Source: UBA3478 sp965662045 (GTDB taxonomy: Bacteria > Bacteroidota > Bacteroidia > Flavobacteriales > Flavobacteriaceae). Taken from it: 64,000 nucleotides of DNA. The notes beneath the pieces are model-generated. The model made no database searches, had not been told where the DNA came from, and was given only the letters and a program-made list of their open reading frames with translations. Of the stretch, positions 8,443-16,430 are shown one piece after another. The stretch covers positions 62,001 to 126,000 of the forward strand of contig CBFIGE010000001.1 of NCBI GenBank assembly GCA_965662045.1, written 5' to 3'. Positions within the stretch are counted from its first letter, which is position 1. Every line of letters starts with the position of its first letter. Made by a program: the position numbers and the translations under genes.

Positions 8443-9265
8443 ACAATTCAAGCTATATGGCCTTGGTTTAATCCTAAGCCTATTTTTCTCTTGCACCACT
8501 ACCAAAGAAAGTACCTCTAGGTTTGATGTGCACAAAGATCTTCTTTTAGCACATTACGATTGCAAAACTGATGTTGATGATTTACATTCAATAGCAGCTT
8601 TTAGGAGTTTACTCTCTTTATCAGCCTTTAAAGATTTGAATTTTCATGTAGTTACTGGAGCTTATGGTACACAAGAAGGTTTGTATGTGCCTCCTGAGAG
8701 CTTACTTGACAAGGCGTTTCAAATATGGTCAGATGCGCATACCGATTTTGACAAAGCATTAAACGAAACCTATACTCAGGCTTTAGTCACTCTTAAAAAT
8801 AAGGGTAGTATTTGGATTGCTGAAGCTGGTCAATCGGATTTCTCTGCAGCCTTAGTAGAATTGATTCGAAATAAGCATCCAGAAATAGATACCAAAAACT
8901 TGATTCATATTGTGCAACATTCGAATTGGAATGAAGAAGTTACCTCTGAAAAAGCACGTAATTATGTTCGTAAGCACACAACCTATCACAAAATACCAGA
9001 TGGAAATGCCCTTGATAACGGTAGTCCTGGCTTTAGGTCTGATCAAAAAATAGCATTGGATCTGTTTCTAAATGAGGAGTTACAAAAAATTTGGTCTGAA
9101 GCTATAGATTTAGGTAACACCTATAATGGTATTGATGGCAGGTATTATAATGAATCTATTGCTAAAGGAGGGCTCGATTTTTCAGACACCTCAGAAATAT
9201 GCTACATATTAAATCTTACTGAAATAGAAGACAGTATTTCTTTCTTTGAGTATCTCAATAATTAG
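8423..9265 (+). CDS. lipoprotein with a nucleoside-hydrolase-like fold
   Basis: The gene overlaps the laminarinase gene by 20 bases, indicating coupled translation. The 280-residue product has an N-terminal signal ending in LFFSC (lipid Cys24). The start of the mature domain, HYDCKTDVDDLHSIAAF, resembles the metal-binding DxDxxxDD loop of nucleoside hydrolases in degenerate form, and SIWIAEAGQSDF and HSNWNE follow in positions that fit that fold. Export and pairing with GH16 suggest a glycan-related rather than nucleoside-salvage role (inference). The family assignment rests on short motifs. Confidence 0.65.
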   Translation: MSEFTNKQFKLYGLGLILSLFFSCTTTKESTSRFDVHKDLLLAHYDCKTDVDDLHSIAAFRSLLSLSAFKDLNFHVVTGAYGTQEGLYVPPESLLDKAFQIWSDAHTDFDKALNETYTQALVTLKNKGSIWIAEAGQSDFSAALVELIRNKHPEIDTKNLIHIVQHSNWNEEVTSEKARNYVRKHTTYHKIPDGNALDNGSPGFRSDQKIALDLFLNEELQKIWSEAIDLGNTYNGIDGRYYNESIAKGGLDFSDTSEICYILNLTEIEDSISFFEYLNN

Positions 9266-10248
9266 CTTCGCTCAAGTTTTCGCTCTACGTGAACTGCATT
9301 TTCTTCTTTTTCAAAGGATTGAATGGCGGTAATCAAAGCAGCATTAGCCCAATCGAAAAAAGGAGCGTTGAACTTAAGTTCTTTTGTTTCACAATTGAAG
9401 GTTTCTTTGTCAATTATTCTCAATAAAGCCCTGTACTCATATGAATATTTTGCCTTGGCGTCTTTGTCTGCCAATACTTCCACTACGGCAGTTTTTATTT
9501 CAGATTCCTTCACCTCTAAAAAATGAAACAACTGTGTTTTAAAATTTAAGAGTTTTGGAGTATAAGGCTCCTCAAGCGAGAAGTCTGCCGCATAAATTGC
9601 AATCAAACCTCTTAGAAGTTCTGATTTTTGGACTGAGGATAATATCCTAAGACGTTGTTTCAAGTTTTGTGTAATTTCTAAAAAGGATTGATTTCCCACA
9701 AAGTGATGAGCTTTAAAAATATTATTCTTTAACTCGTAAGGGATCAACTCTTTAAAGAAACGTAAAGGCTTTTGATCTAAAACATCTGGATAGGCCAAGA
9801 CCAATAAGCAGCCTATTCCAAAATTCAGTTCACTTTTTTCATTTGTTTTTTTTTGGGAAACAGCGTTTCTTAAAATACGTTCAACATCTGCATAAGTGTA
9901 ATCTGAAGCTTTAGCAACTCGCAGCAAACGACTTACTGTTTTATTATCTAAGTTTTTTTTGTAGGCAATTTTTGCTAAATGAATTAAAAACGTTTCTTTT
10001 TCATTATCAGAAAAATAAGAAACGCTTCTTTGAAAATGTTGAGAAAGAAAAAGTTCAAAATCCTCTTGTCTACTAATTTGAGCATAAAGATTTAAGTATT
10101 TCACCTTAACCCAATGTCCAATTAAGGGGTCTTCTTTAATAAAATCTAAGGCCTTAGTATCCGTCTTTTTAAAATCGATAAGGTATAAAGCACTGAGAAG
10201 CAACACCTCTCTGGGCAGATATGTTTTTTGTTTGTAAGTCGTGGTCAT
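9262..10248 (-). CDS. hypothetical helical cytoplasmic protein
   Basis: The 328-residue protein lacks signal peptide and membrane segments and is predicted mostly helical. A stretch near residues 85-130 (LAKIAYKKNLDNKTVSRLL, then DYTYADVERIL) vaguely recalls TerB-like helical bundles, but the acidic metal residues are not convincing, so I leave it unnamed. Its end overlaps the convergent lipoprotein gene by 4 bases. The facing start region (10249-10335) must hold promoters for it and for the divergent yhhN-like gene. Confidence 0.7.
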   Translation of the reverse strand: MTTTYKQKTYLPREVLLLSALYLIDFKKTDTKALDFIKEDPLIGHWVKVKYLNLYAQISRQEDFELFLSQHFQRSVSYFSDNEKETFLIHLAKIAYKKNLDNKTVSRLLRVAKASDYTYADVERILRNAVSQKKTNEKSELNFGIGCLLVLAYPDVLDQKPLRFFKELIPYELKNNIFKAHHFVGNQSFLEITQNLKQRLRILSSVQKSELLRGLIAIYAADFSLEEPYTPKLLNFKTQLFHFLEVKESEIKTAVVEVLADKDAKAKYSYEYRALLRIIDKETFNCETKELKFNAPFFDWANAALITAIQSFEKEENAVHVERKLERS

Positions 10249-10335
10249 TTCCCAAATCTTTAATGAGTAAACGTCAAATCAATTGAATTAGTACTGTATA
10301 TTTCAATAATTTTACACTGAAACAGCCTGAAACTA

Positions 10336-11007
10336 ATGATTTTATCTTTGGCACATAAGAAGAACAAAGTCGTACTTCTATGTATTGGAATTGTCGCTTT
10401 AACGGCGATTATTTTTGAAAATTACAATCCCCTTATTTACGGAATCAGCAAAGGTCTGACGACTACTATCGTTATTGTGCTGGCCGCAATGAATAGTTCA
10501 TCTCTACTTAACAAATATATTGTAGTAGGCTTGCTTTTTTGTTTGTTTGGGGATCTCTTACTCTTAAATCAAGACTACTTTGTCTTTGGCCTAATTTCCT
10601 TTTTTTTGGCACATACCCTCTTTTTAATTGGATTGTTTCGGAACTACAACAGCAAACAAAAGCTTTGGATTTACTTTATATTTTGGAGTCTAGGAGCAAT
10701 TATATTCTACGGCTTATATCCAGATTTAAATGAGTTCTTTTATCCGGTAATGGCCTATGTGTTTATCATATCGTGCATGAATGCTCAATCGGCGATAGGC
10801 TACTTTCAAAATAAAGACAATAAAAGTGGGCTGCTTTTTGCAGGCGCCTTATTTTTTATGCTATCCGATACTATTTTAGCCTATTCTAAATTCGTACACA
10901 ATTACGAATTTTCTTCAGTTTTGATACTTTCAACCTATTGGATTGCTATAAGTCTTATCGGACATTCAAACTCCTTCTTAAATCAACCGTATGACGACCA
11001 ATCTTAA
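10336..11007 (+). CDS. YhhN/TMEM86-family membrane protein (lysoplasmalogenase-like)
   Basis: The 223-residue protein has about eight hydrophobic segments and the YhhN conserved acidic motifs CLFGDLLLL and FFMLSDTILAY plus FFLAHTLF. Animal TMEM86B and some bacterial YhhN proteins hydrolyse the vinyl ether bond of lysoplasmalogens; the bacterial role is not established. Its last 17 bases overlap the next gene, which encodes a lipoprotein with a Kazal domain, so the two are probably co-translated. Confidence 0.8.
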   Translation: MILSLAHKKNKVVLLCIGIVALTAIIFENYNPLIYGISKGLTTTIVIVLAAMNSSSLLNKYIVVGLLFCLFGDLLLLNQDYFVFGLISFFLAHTLFLIGLFRNYNSKQKLWIYFIFWSLGAIIFYGLYPDLNEFFYPVMAYVFIISCMNAQSAIGYFQNKDNKSGLLFAGALFFMLSDTILAYSKFVHNYEFSSVLILSTYWIAISLIGHSNSFLNQPYDDQS

Positions 11008-11605
11008 TCTTTTTTTCAGCTTACTCTGCATACTTTTTTTAACATCTTGTATAAACGAAGATAGTTATAAGTTACAGGCAGAAAACGAACTTATAACAGC
11101 CATGAATCAATGGAATAAAACCGCAGTTTCCTCATACCAATTCATTGAACGCAGTTCTGGATTTATCGGCGTATTTGAAGTGAAACACGTGGTCAACACT
11201 CAAGGAGCCCTTGTTGATGATTACGGATGTATCTCAAGTGATTTGATTTGTGAGTATTACGGGTCAGACTATGTGCCTATGCCAAAAACTATCGCCGAGG
11301 TCTACGAATTACTTTCAAGGGCCATAAATGAAGCTGATAACTTTCAAATTCAATATGATTTCAACTATGGCTATCCCAAATTTTTAAGTGTTGACTGGGA
11401 TGAAAATGCTGTTGATGACGAAATGGGTTACGATTGGTTATTTTCATTTGAGGGGATGAATTGTATATCAGAATACGATCAAGTTTTAATTGCATGTCCT
11501 GAAATATACGATCCCGTTTGTGGTTGTGATTTTGTGACCTATGGAAATACTTGTGAAGCAAGAGCAAGTGGCGTAAGATATTTTGAAAAAGGAGCATGCA
11601 CATAA
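10991..11605 (+). CDS. lipoprotein with DUF6174-like domain and C-terminal Kazal domain
   Basis: The 204-residue product has a lipobox (ILFLTSC, lipid Cys20). The middle, starting ELITAMNQWNKTAVSSYQF and ending near KFLSVDWDEN, resembles DUF6174 proteins. The last 35 residues follow the Kazal serine-protease-inhibitor pattern: Cys, DPVCGCD, then TYGNTCEA, and a final GACT. Kazal domains are best known from animals but occur in secreted proteins of Bacteroidota. Anchored outside the inner membrane or on the surface, it may protect against proteases. It overlaps the yhhN-like gene by 17 bases. Confidence 0.8.
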   Translation: MTTNLNLFFSLLCILFLTSCINEDSYKLQAENELITAMNQWNKTAVSSYQFIERSSGFIGVFEVKHVVNTQGALVDDYGCISSDLICEYYGSDYVPMPKTIAEVYELLSRAINEADNFQIQYDFNYGYPKFLSVDWDENAVDDEMGYDWLFSFEGMNCISEYDQVLIACPEIYDPVCGCDFVTYGNTCEARASGVRYFEKGACT

Positions 11606-11637
11606 AAAAACGGGTGACTGAAAAATCAATACACCCG
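11604..11637 (-). terminator. intrinsic terminator for the leftward deacylase transcript
   Basis: CGGGTG at 11611-11616 pairs with CACCCG at 11632-11637 around a 15-base loop. Read on the minus strand the hairpin is followed by seven T (the A run at 11604-11610), so it fits termination of the leftward deacylase transcript, which ends about 165 bases earlier. There is no T run for rightward transcription. Confidence 0.45.
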
Positions 11638-11800
11638 CTATCCGAAAACACAAATGATAAATCACCTAGAATTTTTCAATCCTAGCTGCCAATTAAGAAT
11701 AATGCAATATAGAAAAGAAATTTTAAATATTTATAAAATAAAGGCTATAGTTATTTAATATTTTTTAAAGTTAAACAAAATAACTGAACACCTATTTTGT

Positions 11801-13411
11801 TTAATCCTGATAACCAGGGCCTTTCACAAATTGACCTGGAAATTCATTTGTGTGTTCACCTTCTTCTAAGACCATTACTCCATTGACTAAAACGTACTCT
11901 ATGCCAGTGGCAAATTGCAAGGGATCATTAAAAGTGGCATAATCTTGGACTTGTACAGGGTCAAAAACAACAATGTCTGCATAATAACCATCATACAAGA
12001 ACCCACGATCTTTAAGTTTAAGATTAGTTGCTGGAAATCCACTGAGTTTATAAATGGCTTCTTCGAGTGATAGCAATCCTAAATCACGAGTATATTTTCC
12101 CAGTACGCGAATAAAGCTGCCAAAAGCTCTCGGGTGAGTGCGAAAATCTTCGTCAAAAGTGGTATAAGAACCCGCATCCGAACAAAAGCTCATCCATGGA
12201 ATTTGAATTTTTTGCTGAATATTTTCTTCACTCATACTGAAATAAATACACTGGATTCGGCTGTCGTCTTCAAGCATTAAATCGATAATGGTTTCAGCTT
12301 CAGACTGCCCTCTCATAAAGGCACTTTGAGCAATCGTCTTGCCTCTATAAATTTGAGCTAAAGAATCTTTATTAAATCCTACCATGAGAATTCCGTCTGC
12401 GGGTTGCATAGTAAGCTCTGCTTCTATATCCTTTATCAAACGCTTCCTAGACTCATCCTCTCGCATCCTATTCATCCAAGCCCTGTGACCTCCAGCTTGC
12501 ACCCACGTTGGAATCACTCCTGTGAGTCCTGTGCTGCTGGCATTATAAGTATACATGTCAGCTGTAATCTGTAACCCTTTTGATCTAGCCTGCTCTACTC
12601 GTTCAATAACAGTATCCAACAGATGCCAATTGGCAGGACGCGATGCTTTAAGGTGATAAATTTCTGCGGGTATATCAGCTTTTTCTGCAATCTCTATTAA
12701 CTCTTCCAAGGCTTGCATCACATTTCGACCTTCATCGCGCATATGCGAGATATACATGCCTCCATATTCAGAAGCCGTAGAAGAAATTCTAATCAACTCT
12801 TGGGTATCTGCAAAATCACCCGGTGCATAAATTAATGAGGATCCAATTCCCATAGCACCTTCTAGCATGGCCTCCTCAACAATTTGATCCATCTCAAGAA
12901 ACTCCTCATCAGTCGCCTTTCTATTGTCATATCCCACTGTTTGAACCCTCACTGTAGCCGCTCCCAAAAATGACGCAACATTAGTTGAAATTCCTTGATC
13001 TTCTAGCTTTTGCATTGCCTGACCAAAGGAGATATAATCTCCTTCATCTTTAGAACCTGATGGCCCTGCAGACCTACCTTCACCAAAAACTTCAAGAGTT
13101 ACCCCCTGTTTGATATCTGATAAAGAACGACCGTCTTTGTCGAGTGAACTATAACCCCAACTCAACATATTTATAAATCCAGGAGCTACGGCTTTGCCAG
13201 AGGCATCAACTACCTTTTTGGCTTTAACCTCAATCGATGGGCCTATATAAGTAATACGCTGGTTAGAAATAAGAACATCCCCTACAAATGAAGCTGTACC
13301 AGAACCGTTGTATATCGTTCCATCCTTAATGTGAATATCGTATTGTTCTTGTGCATGAATTAGACCTACGCTCAAGAGTATTATCCCTAAAATTCTCAAC
13401 TGTAATTTCAT
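11801..13411 (-). CDS. secreted N-acyl-D-amino-acid deacylase homologue (amidohydrolase), HxH motif replaced
   Basis: The 536-residue protein has a signal peptide cleaved after Ala20. The amidohydrolase composite domain begins with YDIHIKDGTIYNGSG. Where D-aminoacylases carry PGFIDxHxH, this protein reads PGFINMLSW (Leu83 and Trp85 instead of His). Other ligands remain: His223 (ISHMRDEG), His253 (IYHLKASR) and Asp412 (CSDAGSY). I recall a Bacteroidota-rich subfamily with this same PGFINMLSW change, so it is probably a genuine divergent enzyme, perhaps with one metal. It follows the oxidoreductase gene by 11 bases, forming a two-gene operon. Substrate unknown. Confidence 0.82.
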   Translation of the reverse strand: MKLQLRILGIILLSVGLIHAQEQYDIHIKDGTIYNGSGTASFVGDVLISNQRITYIGPSIEVKAKKVVDASGKAVAPGFINMLSWGYSSLDKDGRSLSDIKQGVTLEVFGEGRSAGPSGSKDEGDYISFGQAMQKLEDQGISTNVASFLGAATVRVQTVGYDNRKATDEEFLEMDQIVEEAMLEGAMGIGSSLIYAPGDFADTQELIRISSTASEYGGMYISHMRDEGRNVMQALEELIEIAEKADIPAEIYHLKASRPANWHLLDTVIERVEQARSKGLQITADMYTYNASSTGLTGVIPTWVQAGGHRAWMNRMREDESRKRLIKDIEAELTMQPADGILMVGFNKDSLAQIYRGKTIAQSAFMRGQSEAETIIDLMLEDDSRIQCIYFSMSEENIQQKIQIPWMSFCSDAGSYTTFDEDFRTHPRAFGSFIRVLGKYTRDLGLLSLEEAIYKLSGFPATNLKLKDRGFLYDGYYADIVVFDPVQVQDYATFNDPLQFATGIEYVLVNGVMVLEEGEHTNEFPGQFVKGPGYQD

Positions 13412-13422
13412 CTTTTCAAGTT

Positions 13423-14595
13423 TTAGAAGTTAGTACTTACCCATTGATTACCTTTTGCGGTTGAAGACACTACAGCTTTGACTAAAGCCATACCTTTAAC
13501 ACCGTCATCAACAGTTGGAAAATCAAGTTTTTCTTCATCGTAAGCTTCACCAAATTTATGTTTACGCACAGCTAGCGCATAATTGCGATAAATATTTGCG
13601 AAGGCTTCAAGATAGCCTTCAGGATGCCCTGAAGGAGTCCTTGTATGAAGCATCGCTTCGTGTGTGAGATAGCCACCACGATCAGCTCCTGTTCTGTAAA
13701 TTTTATCGGGATTTCCATGGTCTCGAACTAGCAGGCTATTGAGATCTTCTTGCTTCCATTCCAAACCCCCTTGATCACCAAAGACCCGAATTTTTAAATT
13801 ATTTTCTTCACCATTAGCAACCTGAGAAGCCATTAAAACTCCATTCGCACCGTTCTCAAAGTGCAAAAGCACATTGGCATCATCATCTAATAATCTTCCC
13901 GACATTGTAGGTCTAATTTCTGAGAGCACTTCAGTAATTTTTAACCCACTTACATATTCTGCGAGATGGGCAGCATGTGTCCCGATGTCTCCAAAACAAT
14001 TAGAAATACCTGCTTCATCGGGATTCGTCCTCCAGGCTGCTTGTTTTTGTCCAGTATCTTCTAATTTTTGAGTCAACCATCCTTGAGGATATTCTACAAG
14101 AACCTTGTGTATTTTTCCCAAAGCTCCATTTTTGACCATAGCCCTAGCCTGTTTAATCATAGGGTAAGCGCTATAGGTATAAGTCACTCCAAATGGAAGT
14201 CCGGTTTCTGCTACTTTAGCCTTTAAAGAAATAGATTCTTCCAAGTTGAAGGCCAGTGGTTTGTCTATGATGACCGGAAAACCAAAGCTCAATGCCTTCA
14301 TTGCCGGATCGTAATGCGCTACATTAGGCGTTACAATAGCAACAAAATCCATTCGTTCTTCCTCATCTAATTGGGCTTCACCACTGAGCATCTCATCGTA
14401 ATTGGCGTATACTCGGCTTTCTGGTAAGAATAAACTGTGACCTGATTTTTTACTTTTTTCAGCATCTTTATTAAAGGCTCCACAAACCAATTCAATTTGA
14501 CCATCTAGAAAAGCGGCAATTCGATGTACCCCTCCTATGAAAGAACCCTCTCCACCACCTATCATACCCATTCTAAGTTTTCTGTGTGAATTCAT
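13423..14595 (-). CDS. Gfo/Idh/MocA-family NAD(P)-dependent oxidoreductase
   Basis: The 390-residue protein has an N-terminal Rossmann motif (MGMIGGGEGSFIG), the family segment VIIDKPLAF (the Lys-Pro of the usual EKP) and GDIGTHAAHLAEY carrying the Asp and His expected near the active site. It has no signal peptide and is cytoplasmic. These enzymes oxidise or epimerise sugars, inositols or amino sugars. It is followed after 11 bases by the exported deacylase homologue, which suggests a shared catabolic pathway for an amidated or amino-sugar compound (inference). Confidence 0.9.
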   Translation of the reverse strand: MNSHRKLRMGMIGGGEGSFIGGVHRIAAFLDGQIELVCGAFNKDAEKSKKSGHSLFLPESRVYANYDEMLSGEAQLDEEERMDFVAIVTPNVAHYDPAMKALSFGFPVIIDKPLAFNLEESISLKAKVAETGLPFGVTYTYSAYPMIKQARAMVKNGALGKIHKVLVEYPQGWLTQKLEDTGQKQAAWRTNPDEAGISNCFGDIGTHAAHLAEYVSGLKITEVLSEIRPTMSGRLLDDDANVLLHFENGANGVLMASQVANGEENNLKIRVFGDQGGLEWKQEDLNSLLVRDHGNPDKIYRTGADRGGYLTHEAMLHTRTPSGHPEGYLEAFANIYRNYALAVRKHKFGEAYDEEKLDFPTVDDGVKGMALVKAVVSSTAKGNQWVSTNF

Positions 14596-14675
14596 GATGA
14601 TTAGTTATTGACTTATTGTTAAGAATAAGTGAGTTATACTCTAAAATACAAAAGATTTATGTCCCTTGATCAAAT

Positions 14676-14706
14676 AAAAAAATCCACGCTATTAAGCGTG
14701 GATTTT
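14676..14706 (-). terminator. intrinsic terminator, strong on the minus strand
   Basis: AATCCACGCT (14681-14690) pairs perfectly with AGCGTGGATT (14695-14704) around the loop ATTA. On the minus strand a seven-T run follows (A at 14676-14682), so it ends the leftward transcript of the two small genes at 14850-15304. The plus strand offers only TTTT. The remaining intergenic bases to 14849 show nothing else. Confidence 0.7.
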
Positions 14707-14849
14707 CACCACAGATTCTACTAACAAAACAACATATTTAATCTAAATATTAGATTGACAGACTAAATTAAGAAACTAAAACATCTCAACGAAAAACCTT
14801 AAGACGACTGTGATTTACTTTACTGTGCCGACAGCACTTTAAATGAAAC

Positions 14850-15116
14850 TCAATGAACCTCTAAAGTTTTGATGCTGTTATACCAATTTTCAGTATTGTC
14901 ATAGAGCATTACATTCACAGATCCACGTGAACCAATTTTGGAAATTCGAAAATTATTTTCTTCCTCCTTTGTTCCAGGATAAAACAATAGAAATATATCA
15001 TTCCCTAGTCGAATAGTTTCAAATTCTCTCTTTCTCAAGTAGAATGGAGTCATTCTCAAGTTCGTTGCGAAAGAAAAAACCTCGGACATTAAGTTTTGCA
15101 AATAATCTTTTCTCAT
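14850..15116 (-). CDS. small hypothetical protein
   Basis: This 88-residue basic protein has no signal peptide or membrane segment and no family I recognise. Its ATG overlaps the stop of the upstream small gene as ATGA (15113-15116), a translational-coupling arrangement that supports both being real. A run of strands (DIFLLFYPG, FRISKIG, SVNVMLYD) suggests a small alpha/beta or beta fold. The strong hairpin at 14676-14706 would terminate the transcript. Confidence 0.5.
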   Translation of the reverse strand: MRKDYLQNLMSEVFSFATNLRMTPFYLRKREFETIRLGNDIFLLFYPGTKEEENNFRISKIGSRGSVNVMLYDNTENWYNSIKTLEVH

Positions 15117-15304
15117 ACTTTTTGGTTATCGGTAAGATTTGGGTCGATTAAAAAAACAAGAACATCCAAGGTTTCATCATCGCATAACAAACTAAAAATG
15201 AAAACGCAGTCATCATCATTAGTCCTGTCATTAGAAAAAGTGAGGTTACAGCTGGTTTGTTTTTTGATTTGTTCATAAGTCAATATTACAATTATTTTCG
15301 ACAT
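15113..15304 (-). CDS. small hypothetical protein, coupled to the next small gene
   Basis: The 63-residue product from the ATG at 15302-15304 (MSKIIVILTYEQIKK) is acidic in its second half and has three Cys. An in-frame ATG at 15331 is also possible and would add nine residues. It overlaps the following gene as ATGA. No homologue comes to mind; a single ORF of this size would be weak evidence, but the overlap and the downstream terminator make a two-gene unit credible. Confidence 0.4.
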   Translation of the reverse strand: MSKIIVILTYEQIKKQTSCNLTFSNDRTNDDDCVFIFSLLCDDETLDVLVFLIDPNLTDNQKV

Positions 15305-15394
15305 AAAACAATAAATTTCGATGAACTGCACATATTTTTGTTTTACGACAATTTAAAAGCATCAATACTCACAAAGAACAGAAATTATCAAGGC

Positions 15395-15427
15395 TTGTGA
15401 TTGACAAAAAATTAGCGCTTATATTTG
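15395..15427 (+). promoter_or_regulatory. candidate promoter deciding the start of the kinase gene
   Basis: A perfect TATATTTG (TAnnTTTG) lies at 15420-15427 with TTG at 15395-15397 (22-base spacer). A -7 element here places the transcript start near 15432, downstream of the ATG at 15429, so the ATG at 15456 is the more likely translation start. Confidence 0.45.
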
Positions 15428-15455
15428 AATGAATCGTTTCTTAACCCTTGCAAGT

Positions 15456-16430
15456 ATGCCCACATTTATAGACAAAAACACTTCATTAGATCTCATTGAA
15501 AACCTTACTGTAGTTCAAAAAGTGTTAAGCGACGATGAACATGTCCTTTCTTCAGATATAGCTGGTGAAGGCAATATGAATGTCGTGTTGAGAATTAAAA
15601 CAGACAGACAATCATTCATATTAAAACAATCTAGACCTTTTGTGCAGAAATATCAAGACATTAAAGCTCCATTAGATCGCATACATACAGAATACAGTTT
15701 CTATAAGGCATTAAGCCTTCAAGGTGAACGCCATTACCTTCCTAAAATATTAGCTTATGAGCCTGAAAACCACCTGCTAATCTTGTCTGATCTTGGTTCA
15801 GTAGCAGATTGTACTTCTATTTATAAAAACACCAGTGAAATACATAAGCTAATTTCTCCGCTTTGCACTTATGCTCGAGATATTCATCAAACAGAGACCC
15901 TCAACTCTTTTCCTGAAAATAAAGAACTCAAGGCACTTAATCACCAACACATATTTGCTCTGCCTTTTGTAGAAAACGGTTTCGATTTAAATGATATTCA
16001 AGAGGGATTAGCTGCACTAGTCAAACCCTTTAAAGACAATCCAAGTTTACAAAAAATTATAGATGAGATTGGAGCTTTATACTTATCAGGCACAGGAAAC
16101 ACTCTCATCCATGGAGACTACTATCCAGGAAGTTGGCTCTCTGTCAATCAAAAGACGTTCATCATTGACCCAGAGTTTAGTTTTAAAGGATTCGCTGAAT
16201 TCGACCTCGGTGTAATGGGCGCACATTTTATTTTGGCTTCATCTTCAATAGAATACCTTACCAACATTCTAGACCATTATAAAGCCTATGCGGATAAACT
16301 CTTAGTTCGAAAAATTGCTGGAATAGAAATCAGCAGAAGACTAATTGGACTAGCACAACTACCTTTAGAACGAAGCATTCAAGAAAAAAAAGAATTACTA
16401 AACATCGCCTATGACCTCATCACTGCATAA
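15456..16430 (+). CDS. aminoglycoside-phosphotransferase-fold kinase, methylthioribose-kinase-like
   Basis: The start at 15456 (MPTFIDKN) is preferred over 15429 because a promoter element abuts the earlier ATG. The 324-residue protein has the order of methylthioribose kinase: a Lys in the N-lobe (FILKQSRPF), the catalytic loop LIHGDYYPGSW, and the metal-binding IIDPEFSF followed by GFAEFDLG. The loop lacks the Asn usual in HGDxxxxN kinases, as in methylthioribose kinase where GS occupies that place. The substrate is likely a small sugar-like alcohol, not necessarily methylthioribose. Its end overlaps the ADP-ribosylglycohydrolase gene by 20 bases. Confidence 0.8.
   Translation: MPTFIDKNTSLDLIENLTVVQKVLSDDEHVLSSDIAGEGNMNVVLRIKTDRQSFILKQSRPFVQKYQDIKAPLDRIHTEYSFYKALSLQGERHYLPKILAYEPENHLLILSDLGSVADCTSIYKNTSEIHKLISPLCTYARDIHQTETLNSFPENKELKALNHQHIFALPFVENGFDLNDIQEGLAALVKPFKDNPSLQKIIDEIGALYLSGTGNTLIHGDYYPGSWLSVNQKTFIIDPEFSFKGFAEFDLGVMGAHFILASSSIEYLTNILDHYKAYADKLLVRKIAGIEISRRLIGLAQLPLERSIQEKKELLNIAYDLITA

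Noticed and set aside
10343..10350. TATCTTTG as -7 element of the yhhN-like gene
   Set aside because: It lies inside the coding sequence, there is no TTG at the right distance upstream and no good start codon downstream.
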